From Musa acuminata AAA Group (taxonomy: Eukaryota; Streptophyta; Magnoliopsida; Zingiberales; Musaceae), in NCBI RefSeq assembly GCF_036884655.1, contig NC_088340.1, positions 7,571,501-7,635,500 on the forward strand: a stretch of 64,000 bases of DNA, given 5' to 3'. The position numbers were made by a program, and so were the translations under genes. Shown one piece after another: positions 38,001 through 53,000 of the stretch (positions are counted from its first letter, which is position 1; every line of letters starts with the position of its first letter). The notes below the pieces were generated by a model. That model was not told the DNA's origin, searched no databases, and worked only from the letters and a program-made list of their open reading frames with translations.

Positions 38001-41000
38001 TCGTCCTGGGCTCGGTACCGGTACGGTACGGTATACCGAGTGGTACACTCAGGTGTGCCAAGTACTGTAGCATTGCTACAGTGCTACAGTGCACTCGGAC
38101 CGGTAAGAGACGGTCCGCGTACTGACAACCTGTCGGACCGGTACGTACCGCCCGTACTGGGCGGTACGGTTCGGTACGGCAGACCCTGATTCAAATTATG
38201 TCTATAACTGCAAAACTTATAATTCGAGGAGATTTGAATGGTCATATAGGAAAAACATATGATAAATATAAAGGAAAACATGGAGCCTTATTTATGGGGA
38301 GAGAAATGAAGATTGTGGTTTGATTTTAGATTTTGCAACTTCATATGATCTTATAATTATAAATTCTCACTTTAAGAAAAGAGATGAACATTTGATTACT
38401 TATAAAAGTGATCAGAACTATAGTCAAATAAACATTTTTCTCACTAGAAAGGTAGATAAAGTTATTTGTATGAATTGTAAAGTTATCCTTGACGAAAGTT
38501 TGACAAATCAATATAGGTTGATGGTATTAGATATTTATTGTAGAAAATAAAAGAAGAAAAAGATAGTATAAAATTTTACTAGGATTAGATGGTAAAATTT
38601 TAAAGATGATATTGTAAATATTTTTAAGAATAGGATGAAAAGAGAGATGACATGGAACTTAGATGAGGATAGTATTAATATTATTTTCACTACGAGGGCT
38701 AATAAGATTAGGAGCTTAATAAAGAAATTCTTAGTGAAACTAAAGGTAGAGGTGTAACCTTAAGAGAGTTGGTGCTGGTACGAGGAAATTCAAAAAGTAA
38801 TTTTTACTAAAAGATCATGTTTTAAAGATTGACAAAATTATAAAAATGAGAAAAAATTTAAAATATATAAAGAATATAAAAAAGAGGCTAAAATAACAGT
38901 TAGCATGGCAAGATATAAAGTCTATAATAATTTTTATAATAAATTAGGTACTAAAAATGGTGAAAAAGATGTATATCGAATTGCTAAAGCTAGGAAAAGA
39001 AAGTGTAAGGATTTAGGTAATATTAGATAAATTAAAGACGAAGATAAAAGAATACTTGTTAATGATAACAAGATTAAGGAAAGATAAAAAAAATTATTTT
39101 TATAAATTATTTAATGAATATTCCACATAGGACTTAGATTTAATGATAAATAATAATGGCAAACATGGTCCGCCTTATCGGTCCGTACCGGTTTACCGAC
39201 CAACTGTTAGTACAATACATATCGAGCAATACCAAGTGTACCAACACATGGTGTCACGACTTGGGCCTGATGGGCTAACTGGCCTATCAAATTTGTTTGG
39301 CCCAAACTACTAGCCAAAATGCTTAAACTAAAGTTGATAGTAGCACACTCATCATACTCATATAAGCTAATCTTAGTCTTACCCACTTCTGATGTGGGAT
39401 TAATCAAGGATGTTACACTCTCTCTCACTCAAGGGCTTGACGTTCTCGTCAAGGCCCAGCATAGCTCAGATCAAACCCTAGCATAGTGCATGTGAGGCGT
39501 AGCCCAATGGTGTCTCCATATTTTGCCGTGACGAGTTCTCTAACTCTATACACGAATAGCACTTTTTTACTTGAGTCCCCTCACTATGCCTAAATACTAG
39601 GTCGGCTCTGATACCAAATGTGATGACCTGGACCTGATGGGCTAACTAGCCTATCAACTTCGTTTGGCCTGAACCATTAGCCAAAATGTTTAAACTAAAG
39701 TTGATAATAGTACACTCATCAGACCTATATAAGACAATCTTAGGTCTGATGAGGGACTACTAAGGGGTGTTACACAAGATACATGGGGGTGTACTAATGT
39801 ACTGCTCGTATTGGTCCCTTGTCGGACTAGTACGTATGACTCGTACCGAGCGATATGCCACGATACGACAAACCTCGATTGTAAATTTAATAATGATATA
39901 TTTGTTCGTATTAGAGTTATTGAAGTAAAAGATGTATTAAAGATGGAAATAACTAAGAGTGTGGGGCCTGATTGTATCCCTATCGAGGTTTGGAAAAGTT
40001 TAGGGGTCTGAAAAGTTCGTAAATAAGGTTGGTTAATTAGCTTATTTAACAAAATTATGAGATTCAGAAGGATGTCTGATGAATGAAGAAAGAGTTTTTA
40101 GTGCCAATTTATAAAAATAAAGGCGACATACAAAATTGTTCAAATTATAGAGGAATTAAAATCATGAGTCATACTATGAAACTTTAGGAAAGAGTTATCG
40201 AAAGTAGGATAAGGCTTGAAACAAATATCTCTGAAATCAATTTAGTTTTATACCTAGAAGATCAATCACAGAAGCTATTTATTTATTAAGATAATTAATA
40301 AGAAAGTACAGGGAGAAAAGGAAAGATTTATATATGATTTTTATTGACTTAGAGAAAACTTATAATAGGGTTCCTAAAGATTTATTATGGTGGATTTTAG
40401 AAAAGAAAAGTGTATCCACTAATTCTATTAATGTTATTAAAGAAATATATGATAATGTAACCAAGGTTCGCCGTACCGTACCGTGCCGGCGTTTGGACCC
40501 GGGCTCGGTATGGTACGGTACCGGTATACCGAACGGTACATCAGGGCGTACCGAGCGGTACACCCTGGTGCACTGTAGCGGTACCGGGCGGTCCACGTAC
40601 CGGTAACCTGTCGGACCGGTACGTACCGCCCATACCAAGCGGTACGCTTCGGTATGGCAGACCTTGAATGTAACTACTAGTGTTAGAACTATAGGGAGTG
40701 TGTCTAATGAGTTTCCTATTAGCATAGGATTACATCAATGATCCACATTAAGTCCCTACATTTTTATATTGATAATAGATTAACTTACTAGTCACTAACA
40801 TGATAGATCTCCATTGTGTATGTTGTTTGCTGATTATATTATTTTAGTTGATGAGAACCTAAGTAGAATTAATTATAAAATTGAGCTATAGAGGCAAGCC
40901 TTAGAAACTAAAGGTTTTAGATTAAGTAGAACTAAAACTGAATATATAAAATACAATTTTAGTGATTCTAGGAATAGATATAAGAATATAATTAAGTTGG

Positions 41001-44000
41001 ATGAGCAAAAGTCTCTTTAAGATAAAACTTTAGATATTTTGGATCAATTATTTAATAAAATGAAGATATCGATGAATATATTATTCATAAAGTAAAAACA
41101 GAATGGTAAAAATGACAAGGAGCATCAGGAGTCTTGTGTGACTAATAAATATCTTTGAGATTAAAAAAAATATTTAGAAAATAGTTGAGACCAACAATGC
41201 TTTATGGATCAGAAAACAATTTTAAGACTAACAATGCTTTATAGATCTGAGTGTTAGGTAATTAAAAAATAATACATATATAAAATTTATGTTATCGAGA
41301 TGAAAATGTTGAGATGGATATATGGAGTTAGTTAAAAAGATAGGAAAAAGAAATAGTTTTATTTGTGAACAACTAGGTATTACTTCAATAAAGGATAAAA
41401 TTAAAGAAAATTGTTTAAGATGGTATAAGCATATGATTAGGAGATTTCTGAATGCGATAGTCAAAAGAGATAAAATGATTCATGTTAGTGATACGAGGAG
41501 AGGTAGAGAACGACCTAAAAAGACCTTAATAGAAACTATTAATAAGGATTTAAGTACTCTGAGCTTAACTAAATATATAGCTTTTTATAGATCTCAATGG
41601 CAACAAAAGATCCATGTTCCGACCCCAAATAATTGAGACTTATGACTTTGTTGTTATTGTATCAAATGTCAAATGCAATTTTTGCATCCTATACTTAATT
41701 AGACATTATTATAGTGTGTTTTATAGTTGTAATATTGCAGTTGAGTGGTGGCCATGGAGGATACTACGTCAATCAAAAAAATAAAAATTGCAGCAAAGAT
41801 CCCAGTGTAAACCACATCATCCAGTGGTGCATATAGATGCTTGGAGAAGCTGATATACATGCATTATAACATTTGCAATATCTCAAGATAAAGAAAGGAA
41901 GGTTGAGGAAGATCAAATTGACACTCAATTTGTCCATGATGATTCTAGAGGAAGATCCACTTGACTCAAACTTTCCATGATAATTCAAATCCTGTGATGG
42001 TTTCGTTATGTAGTATGTACAACCTAGAATAAAGATGTCCAACACTCAATGGGATGGGAGATTCACTACGTTTGTCAGGATTTATTTATGAACATATTGA
42101 GTAGGAAGATCAACAAGATGAGGTGACTAAATATGAGGGGTTAGGCCTTATGACATTGCCAGGGCACAAGAAGTCAATCTTCCATGGGTCATCATGCCAC
42201 AAGAAGTCAGTCTCACTCATCCACATGCACAACAAGGCCAAGTTCGCTCATTTGACCATTAAGTGGTAGTTGATAAGCAACAGTTCGAAGAGGATGATGA
42301 AACTTCTCCAAGTGATTTCAATCTCCATGAGGTTAGAATTGATTCTAGTGATGTTTACAATATTGATGCTAGTGGACAAAACCTTATACTACACGAAGTT
42401 GTGAATAGTGGATAAAGGAGCAGCACTATAACATATTGGAGCAACAATATCCACAAAGTGATAGATACTGGATACAGGTTGATTTAAACTCTTGGTGAAA
42501 CAGGTCAATTTAAACTCTTGGTGAAAATCCCGAACAGTATAAAACTCGCCAAGCAAACTCTTAAATAACAAAAAAGATCAGAGAAACCAACTTAAAAGAA
42601 AACAGATTCATCATGGAGAAATACCCATCTAGTCATTTTTACTATAAAATTCTTTAGTCTATTCTGTAAGTGAAGTCCATTATCAGACTTAAAAATGCGT
42701 CACTTAGTTCCTCAACTAATTGGAGCCTTTCTCAATAATCTTTTCTAGGTAGGTTTTATAAGTAAAGCAAACCTATAAGAGACAGAAATGCAATCATAGT
42801 TTTAGAAAATTAAACTTACAAATGCATCACCAAATACTTCAACAGCATGAAGCCTTTCCTCATGCATATCTTCTGTCATAATTGGTGCATCCTAAAATTG
42901 AAGACCAGGAAAAGCTTATTCAGCATTCCCAGAAAAACAAGGTTCAATCTCAAAAAATGTACAACAGAACAGAAACACAAAAATAACCTGTGTGTATGGA
43001 GCATGCATCTTCTGATATGAGTGGAGCAGCATCATTGACCCAACAACACCAGCTGATCCTTTCCGTACTTGATCTACTTTTTGCAGATCAGGAGATCGTA
43101 CACTATAATCATGATGCTTAAATGAACTTGATGTAGATGGTTCTGAATCTTGATGACAATAAGATCTCAGATAACTGTGCAAAGAAAAAGTTTTAACTTT
43201 TAAGTAATCTACATTTGTTGAAACTGAACGAAAAACAACTTCTAAGAAAATTAAACTAACATTAAAGAAACATTACTTCACTTGAAACAAAAAACTTTAT
43301 TTCAACCATTTTATCCTGATAAAAACATAGAATCTAAATACATTTTTATGACTGTACATGCTACTAAGTATTCTTCATCATTTGAACATTTCATTGACAC
43401 TTCAACTCTCTTCTGGGATGACAAGAGAAGTCCCAGTTCTAAGAAGACAAATTATCATTTCTTACATCAGAATTCCACAGGAGAGTATCCAATTTAAAGG
43501 AAGATAACTGGTTCATTATGTCATCAATAATTCAGGGAAAAACCAAAGCAAAAAGTGGTTGGCATATAATTAACACTTAGCTTATGGCATCTGTAGACAA
43601 AATATAAAGACAAGGCATATACGAAACACAATCTTAAGAGTTAAGACCAAACAAAAAGTTTGATCCAGATTAAACAGCTTGATCATTGTATACCCTATAC
43701 ATATTTATTTTGATGCATGGTGCATTTACAATGAATATATAGACATGTTATTCTACTTTGCATGAGTTCTTATAAGCTCCATTATCAACCATCACTTCCC
43801 ATAGTTAAAACTGGATCCAAGAAAAATCATATCCAAAATTACTTCCAATCAGTGGATATAAAAAATAGATACATAATTATAAACTACATTTCTTTGATGG
43901 ATATGGATTCAAATTGGACATATAATAGATGTGGTCAGAAATTGGACTAAGGTGAATATATACATGAATATCAGGTGAATCAAGGATACATCAGTTTAAA

Positions 44001-47000
44001 GAAACTAGCTCAAATAAATTGATCATATTTCTTGAATAATAATAAAATTAATGTGAGAGGAAAAGAAAGAACAAGAAGTATATATACTTTGCATATTATA
44101 ATCAATTCAAATAATAAATTTCCTTATGATGTCTTTTGACCATATTAATACTAAGTGCAACATTGCATCCAACACTTACACGTCATTTCATTGCCTCCAT
44201 TAACAATAAATTGCAATAACAGCAACAAATAACTCTTTAATGCCTTCTACAGAGATAAATGATAGCCTATGACAATTCCTCATCCAATCAACAAGTCTAT
44301 GTGTTGCCTCATCGGATGACATCACATAATTCATAATCAGATCCTTTGCGAGTCAAGACTCGATATGGATATCAACAACCAGTGCCACTAGCAAGAACTC
44401 CACCACTCATGAAAATGTGATAAGAGAAAGTTCAAGTTCATAGAGTTAGCTGAATTGAAGGATGATATCAGTAACTTCATTGCATTTGTAGCAAATATTA
44501 AAATTGGTGGTCGCTGAGAAATAGATCTGAATCTTCCTACTTGACTATAAGATCCTGTAGATTATCGGAAAAAAGGGCATTCCACATCCACAAGTGCCTA
44601 AACTAGCACATAATGATTGCAACAATGTGCTAAAAAATGAACATTGATGACAAAATGCCAGACCAGTGGCATTGGCTCAATTCAGATTTCCTAGTGCCTA
44701 CTCTCTTCAACTGTTGGACAAAGTTCAAAGAAACAGTTGGACCAGGACACACCACCAGTCAGACCGGTACAACTGACATCTAACTGGTTTCCAGCATGTA
44801 GGGCAATTTTGCAAGGCCCAAATCTAGAGAGCTGAAAAAAACTGTCAACAACTATTGGTTGTCAGAAAATAGTAAAAAAGTAAAACAATAAATAAAATTT
44901 AGCAATTTCACTGAGGAGAATTTTTTTATTATTCATGGATGTATTTGAGTTCTTATTTTCAATTGATGTTTTAGAGAGTCCCTAGAGTCCATGTTTAAGC
45001 CTCTTTGTCGTCAAAGAGTCTTAGTGTACTTATTAGACGAGTTGTTTAGCAATGGATAGTTTTGATCAAGGTTTGAAATTTCATACCATACCGGTGTATC
45101 GAGCTTTGATCGGTATGGTACAATGCATTGTACCGAGCGGTATGCCTATATATATATATAATATATATTTTTATATAAAAATCAATATATAAAAATCAAT
45201 AAAAATATTTTAAAAAAGACATACGCAGCCACGGTGGCGTCGCCTCCTCGTCACCTCATTTGCTGCATTTGGCGAAGAAGGCGACGAAGATGTCCAAGGC
45301 CGCAGATGTCTTCGGCCTTTGGCGAAGAACGCAGTGAAGATCGCAGACATCTCTGGCCTTCTGCGAAGAAGAAAGCCACAGAGTCGTAGATGAGGCGATG
45401 AAGGAGACCGCCTCTTCCGTTGCTCTAGTAGTTGCCTCCCCTGATCCCCGCACATTGAGATCCTCCTCTTTACGACTCTCCTCACCGTTACCTCCAAGAC
45501 CGAGATCAGGGCGGCACCGGATCGAGATCGAGAAAGGGCGTGGAAACAAGTTCGCGTCGAGGTTTTCCCGATTCTCCCTCTTCTTTGAATGCCCTCTCCT
45601 TCTTCGACGCTTCTCCCTCAGCCTCACCGCAGCCAGGTTGCTATATTTAACGGACCGCCCGGTAGTAGGCTGTCACGGACAAAATTCTAAACAGGATGTT
45701 TGATGTAATACACTAATACTTATGTATGCCCGTGTCTTTTGGTTTGTTCATGCTTTGCACAACATGTAGAGGAACGATCGAAGGCTTAACAACCTCATTT
45801 TAATTAGGTTTGGTGGCTGTTTTAGGCTTGTAAATAAAGGATGTGTCATGTGGACACTTGTGAGAGATACTTGGTCTGTAGTGGACCATTTTGACCCTTT
45901 GTTGTGCAACCGTTCAGAGCTTGTAAAGTCTGTTTGTAATTTGCATTGGCTATGAAGTGTTTTCTGAAATATTTGCTTGTGGATCCCGAGTGAAGCGCTT
46001 TCTCTAACTCGTTTTCTCTTTTGTAGGTCCTAAGGGACCATGAGAGGTTTCGAGGAGGCCGACCTTTGCGGATGGACATGCAAGGGTGCCGCACAACTTA
46101 GGCAAAACCAGCTAAGTCCGTGACAGGGCGATCGGTGTACCGGTTCACGGGCAGACCGGTATGTATCGCCCATACCAGGCAGTACGATTCGAAATCACAA
46201 GCCTTGGTTTTGATATTACTTCTCTAAATTGTTTTCAAAGGTATTTTCTCCTAGAGTTGGAGAAAGCTCCAATAGCAAGGACCCAATCCTAATTGATTAA
46301 AATATCTTCTAGTTATGAGGTTGGGTCCTATGTCAATTCAGCATGAGTCAGCTATATAGCATTAAAGACATCTCAACAAGATTCCAATTAATAAATATCA
46401 TGAATCGACATGTCATAATATTAAGCCACGTTATTTGTGGCATTATAATAATAAGATAATCATTTATATGTGTTTAGTATATGGTTGCAACTTATATATA
46501 ATGGCAGAAAAAAAATCAAATAACAATTTGGAGAATCAAAAGATAACAATTTCTGCACGAAGGTGAGAAAGCTACTGATGTCGGCAGCAATTTTATCATG
46601 CTTGTTAAAATTTATTTAGGCCCACCATGCATCTAATTTGGGATGATATTTACGCATATTAAAACGTAGGCACAAGTAGATTAATTCATGTAGATCATAT
46701 TGGTCATATATTACATCAATGAAATTAATCACATAAAAAGTGTCAATAGCTTATATTTCATGTCAGATTGCTTCATTCCTAGGTGAGCTTTGAACATACA
46801 AACATAATTTAAAATTTTAAATGTAAACTACCAGGACCAGAAAACCACTGCATGATTTTCATGACACTGTTTAATAATAGATTATCCACTTCCATACATT
46901 GAATATTAAGCAATGGATTATTCTGGTGCAAAAATAAGACAAACCCTTAAACACATACTTTACCTGCCATTTTCATCTTTTACAGGTTCCTTAAATGGGT

Positions 47001-50000
47001 CAGCTTCAGCATCTACCTGTGTATCAAGCTCAAGAGTGTTAGTATCCCTTACAAACAGAAAGGTGAAAGACACAGGAAATTGTGAGTCACACCTTTTTAC
47101 CACTAGGAGTATGGTCTACACTTTCAGTGCTGTTGTGAGTGTCATGACTCAAGTTCTTCTTCTCAATGCATATGGCAAGCTTAAAACAAGATGAAAAATT
47201 AATGAGGATGGTAATTGTCTAAAAAAATTAATAAAAAACTTACCAACTTTTCTAAGTCTCTAAGCACTAGAAATATGTTACACAATAACCAAATCAAGCA
47301 TTATAAAGAATAATGAAAAGTATATACTAGATATTCCACAATGGAAATATTATTCCTTTACAACCTGAGCAATCAGCATTCGAGTCACGAGAACAGCCTC
47401 GTCTAGATAAGGTTTGCAAACGTTGGCCGTCACTATATCTCGTGGATACCCTGTCAGCTAGGTTCATCCCTTTTTTTTCCTTGACATGGTAGTTTATGTC
47501 AATTATATAAACTATATAATTTCTAACAAAGGTTAAATCACACAAGTTGCTATATCTATGACATTTGAAGCTGTAATTAAAGCTTGTTAACTTGAAAAGT
47601 AGTTCATCTTGTTTTCGTTACGAATCCAGGTTTAACCATACTATGAGTATACCGTACAATACCACTCGGTACAGGCAGTATATACCGGTCTGATAGAGGA
47701 CAGGTATGGGCAGTACATCGGTACACCTTAGTATACCATGTATTTGTACGTTCGGTACAGCTCAGTACGTATCGTACCAATAGCTGATCGGTACACCGGT
47801 ATGGTACGATATTCAGAACTTGGATTATGACCCATGAGTTCACAAAATCTCTGTTATAAGATGATGTCAGAAAGAATCCTGGAAAGGAAATCTTTGTGTT
47901 GAGGGTAATAAGATGAAACTTCATCAGCTGAAGATAAGAGGTTAACCAAGAAAGGCATCCGGATAGCTTGATTGCCTCATCAGCCAAAGATTAAGAGTTA
48001 CAAACCAAGAAACACATCTACCTTGAGCATTTAGCATGCTGCATTCTCCAGAAAGTTGCAAACAAGGTGGTTAGCAGTTAGCCCAAAGATGAATGAGAAA
48101 CCATTGCTGTGATGACTTTGTCATCATATCAACAGCATAGCTTTGAACTTTGAAGGTTCTCACAAGTCACAACTACTCTAAAGGGCTCTCTACTCAGGTA
48201 GATGACCCAATGACGATAGAAAAAAGACATAAAACAAGCATCACATATCATACTTTACTTTGCTCAAGTTTTATACAGAAAAAAGTAGAAATCAGGAAAT
48301 CATGTCAAGTTTCTAAATCCTCTTTCTCCAAAAAGGAAACCTATAAATTATCAATCTTGTATGACAAGGTAAGTAGACTCTCATGAATTTTTGTCCTTTC
48401 CTTTGCTTTCTCATTATTGCATTGTCATCCCTGTATCATAGCCATATCTAACATAAAGCATGGTACATGTAGTGTACCAAGTTGTCCAGTAAGCGACAGA
48501 ATGGTCAAACCAATTAGGGAAAATTTCATTACAATCATAAATTGAGTTATTTAATCAGAGGCTCCCTATAACCAAAATGTATGCTTTTCTTTCAAATTTA
48601 TTAAATGCATTACCATAGGCATGGTGTCAAAATAAATTTTTAACATTAATACAACAGACAAATTTTAGAGATAGCAAATTCTCCAAGGTTAGGGTACAGA
48701 AGATAACAAAAGTATGTTATCCTATACAATATGAAAATGTACAAAGTTTAACCATGCTGATCTCTCCTAATATGCTACAAAGAGCAGAAAATGTAGATGA
48801 ACAGAATTATCAAGCATACGAAAGAGAGAAACATTACCATTTGCAATTTCTGATGTATAAGACAGGCAGACAAGTCAATGGTGGAATCTGATGGCATTTT
48901 CGGCAAGGGTTGTGATTCTTCCCAGCACCATCGAACTTCTCGGACGAATTCAATCCAGAGGGATGCAATAGCTAGATAAATTCACAGCTAAAACTCAGAA
49001 GTTATTCTTTTTGAGTGGAAACTTTCCAGAAAATATCTAAGTGCAACATAATTGAGACACATCAATCCAATTTCCAATGTGAAAGGTAGATAATGAAAGC
49101 AAAAAGTTTTGCTAATACAAACCACGAATGTTACAACCACCAAACCAGAGTGAATGCAGACAAAATTGAGCAAACAGGGATTCTAGAGGTGCGCCTTTGA
49201 TTGCACGAGAGTGTTTATTATCCCGTTCCACAAGATGCGAATTGTGGCCTCCTGAAGTTAAGACGGTAAATCCAGTTGATACAGAACAGAAAAAAATTAA
49301 AGATAAACAAATGAAGTGAATAATTGTTTGCAACCATTACAAGCATGCTTAACTGAAACAACAAGATGCAACAACTCTGGAATAAAATCCAGTTTTTATT
49401 TCCTCAATCAAGAGAAGCATTTTGCAGTTCTTTTGAACAAGTTACAGAACACTCATTCGTGCTATTCCCATCCTGATTTAAATACTAAGAGGCAAACACA
49501 AGCCTTTATTCAACTTGTGCAACTCCACCTGCACATCACAAACACATCTATGTTGTATCATTTCTGCCCAATATTCTTGGAAAATTTCCCCCAGATTTTT
49601 CAATTTCTCAAAGGCAACACTGAAACATGAATTCCTTTAAAATGCTATAGTACAATGTAAATCATAAATTTCTCAATAAATATTGCAGAGGAAAGACATT
49701 CCTTGTATCCTACAAAACCATAGTCCCAAAATTATCCATGACAGTAGGTGCCCAGACTTTCTCTTCCTATGAAGTTATGCCACTCATGAATTTATTTTAA
49801 TGACAAGACACTGAGATATACATACATGTGTCATGTACCCACATTTTTATGTGGACACCCTCAACACATGCTGGTCACTGTACAAATGCAGCAACCACCA
49901 ACAGAGTACATGAAGGAAGCATTCATCACATGATCAATGATTCCATGATTAGTTAAATGCAAAAAATGAGATACTCAAATTCAAATATCCATGTTTCTAG

Positions 50001-53000
50001 AACTCATCTCATCTACTTGCCCATCTTTTGTGGATGGTGCTGACACCATTGCCATATCAGGATGTTATATAAACATCTAAGTTTCCATAATACTATTCAG
50101 CTACTTGCTCAACTTTTCTAGGGTATTGCTTACATCATGGATGTTTCAGGACCCATATTATCCACAACTTCTCACTCTCTTGATCTTCTTAATCTTCAAG
50201 ATAGCATCCTAAAACAAGCTTACTATCTTGCTAAATTATCCCCCTAAACTACATCATTTCATCCCAATCTTCCTCAAATAGCTCCGACAGGCCAAACATA
50301 CGGATCCTCATTTGTATTTTTCTCCAAATTACTTATCCACACCCTTATCCTTCTGCTTTGATATAGCACTCTGAATAAGTTTCCTTTCCTATTTTATACT
50401 CACAATTCATGGGGATTGCAGTTCTCTTCAGTGATATTAACAGGGACCAGTCCATTTTATGGTATTTAAGCATGTTAAAAAAAATCAAGGACATGCTACC
50501 GCATGCTTATTAATGGTATTGTCTCACATAGATTAGTACAGGTCACAATGACATACAATGCAACAAGAGTACTACTCAATAAATTGATTCATCTATGTTA
50601 AATCCAAACTCATTAGTTTGCCACCTATCTATGAAAACAATGGGCACAATTCAATATAATTAGGTTACAAGCACAAACCATCCATCATGGTTCAAATACA
50701 AGGCTTCATTTTCAAATATGATTCGGCAGGTACATTCTGACAGGCATTTAACAACCTAACTAAAGACCATCATCGAACCTTATGGCTCACTATGTCAATA
50801 TTCTTTCCTATTCTAGAATACTAGACAGTACAAGTCAATATACTACCTGATATATGGTACCATATCACTAACGTCATGGTGTTGTAACCATGGTTCACCT
50901 TACCAGTTAATACCGGTGTACCGACTGACCATTAGAATGGTATATATCGAGTCATACCAACGTACTAACACATGATACGGTGGGCATACCAATGTACCAG
51001 CATATACCGCTTGTACCGGTCCCCTATTGGATTAGTACATACCGCCCATATCGAGCAATACGCTGTGGTATGGAGAACCTTGGTTGTAACGAATGTGGAG
51101 TTGAGATTTTAAACTTCGATTCGACATTTTTTTATTAAAATGTTTAGTCGATTTTATGTGTTCAGAGTGCTAGTCCTTCAAGTATGATATTGTAAATGAA
51201 ACAAGAATTCTTGTGTTTACATGCATAAGGATAACAACTATCCATTTAGATGAAATTAAGATGATAGATCATAAAAATTGTAGTTATTTAGATCTTCCGA
51301 CTCATTTATAACACTTATCTCAACTCAAGGCCCATCTAGCACAACTGAGGTGGGTGACAAGCATGTCTTTTTGAAAGTTCAGATAAAATCCTTTTGGGAT
51401 GATTGAAGCCTCAATTTTATCACCTTAAATCAATCGTGGAGGCTCCAAATTGAGATTAAACTCTGCTACATATGATCTATGATATTCAAAAATCTTAAAA
51501 CAAATATATACATAAATTTGTATATATTTTGTGCTCATCAAACCAAAGTAAATTATGAAAATTGTTTGCTTATGAACAATGACCAATGATTTCAAATGTA
51601 ACTTATTACTTTGGAAGAATACATAAATTTTCCTTGTTTTCATACTCCTAAATTGTTGATCAAACCAAGATCTTTTCTATGTCATTCAAATTGCTTATTT
51701 TTATACCACTTGATGCATATGTTATGAAACTTTTCAGAATATTACTTATTGTGTCTAGAATTTTCAGACAATGTAGGTCATGTTTGACAGGATCAATCTC
51801 CAACTTGAAGCATCCATTGTTGAATTTATGGTGTTAGGAACGAGGACCAGATTCTATCTATAGGATTCTAGCTCAACTCCAACCAACTACAAAAATTATC
51901 CAAAATGATTTTGAAGCATCTGTTGATGAAGGCAATTATAAAATTTCAACTCATTTAAGGAATATATGCAACATTATTACCAATTAACATTGATAGTCAA
52001 GCCTCGTAACCATTATTAAGATTGGACAACTTCTGTTTGATACACTGTTGCCAATCATGTTGTCTAATCACATATAAATAACAATCATGCTGATACAACT
52101 GTGCAAATTTGTTGTGTTATAATAGCATCAAGAAGCAAAGTAAAATGACAATAACATAGGCTTCACAACATCAGTCAAAATAGAACAAGGAAAACAGATG
52201 AATGATTAGTAAGATACCATCATGAAAAATCTCTTTGAGAACTCGATCAAGAACTGTTGGGGGAGGTATAGCAGTTGACGACTTTGAATTATCAGATGCT
52301 GGATTCTCGACTGTCTAGCATAAAAGAGAAATATATAAAGAAGAATATGTCTCTGTATACTAAATATACCATATATATTAAAATTAAAAAAGAATGACAG
52401 AAAGAAAATTTTAACCTGAAACAAAATCGTCCAAAAATTGAGCCTCAAATGACATATCCAATGCACTTACTAGAAGACGTATTTGTGAAGCAAAACCAAC
52501 AAACATCCATGTTGAATCGTCCATCCTATAAAGTACCAAATAATGATTTCAATGGAAAAAAAAACAAATATAATCTTTTAAGCACATTACCCTCCAAACA
52601 AGCCATGAAGGAGCATCACATGTTAAATTTGGAAAAAAGGAAGTTTTAGATCAAAGTAAAATAAAGTTGCAAATGAGTTTGTCTAAGATCCACCAAATTA
52701 TTCTTGCCACTGAGTTATTGCTGTAAAATATAATATTGGCATATGAAAACTTTTATGGGATAAGAAACTCATCAACCAAAGTACATTACATAAGAGAGTG
52801 CTTTGTCATAACCAAGGTATGCAAATACCGTACCGTATCGGTGTTTCGAGGTTGGCTCGGTACGGTACGGTACAATGTATCGAGCGGTACACCAGGGCGT
52901 ACTGAGCAGTTTTAAATATTTCATTCTCTACTGTAGCACTGCTACGGTGTAGCACTGTAGCACATTCCGTCCGGTAGCGGGCGATCCGCGTACCGGTACA

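Larger units (their letters stand above)
37540..41640 (+). mobile_element. RTE-clade non-LTR retrotransposon relic with nested insertions
   Basis: The plus strand keeps a decayed RTE polyprotein. The endonuclease part begins near 37560 (RINIICLQETKWVGKKSKEI), followed by reverse transcriptase pieces (VGPDCIPIEVWKSLG near 39960; FIDLEKTYNRVPKDLLWWIL near 40335). The typical RTE C-terminus follows near 41500 (GRERPKKTLIETI ... HVPTPNN), just before the 3' end. Stops and frameshifts are frequent. Three MITEs (37969-38188, 39164-39877, 40462-40666) and a TRIM are inserted in it. It fills most of the 6.1-kb RAB3GAP intron 36666-42819. Confidence 0.85.

Noticed and set aside
45256..45703. ORFs of 95-123 codons in the core of MITE copy e
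   Set aside because: They overlap on both strands and run into MITE sequence. They may be captured gene pieces but not genes here.
52218..52314. Exon with acceptor at 52315 following a 55-bp exon ending at 52471
   Set aside because: The phases also worked, but reading through the GTAAGT at 52470 gives VSALDMSFEAQFLDDFVS, which fits the family. The longer exon 52525-52416 with acceptor at 52311 was preferred.
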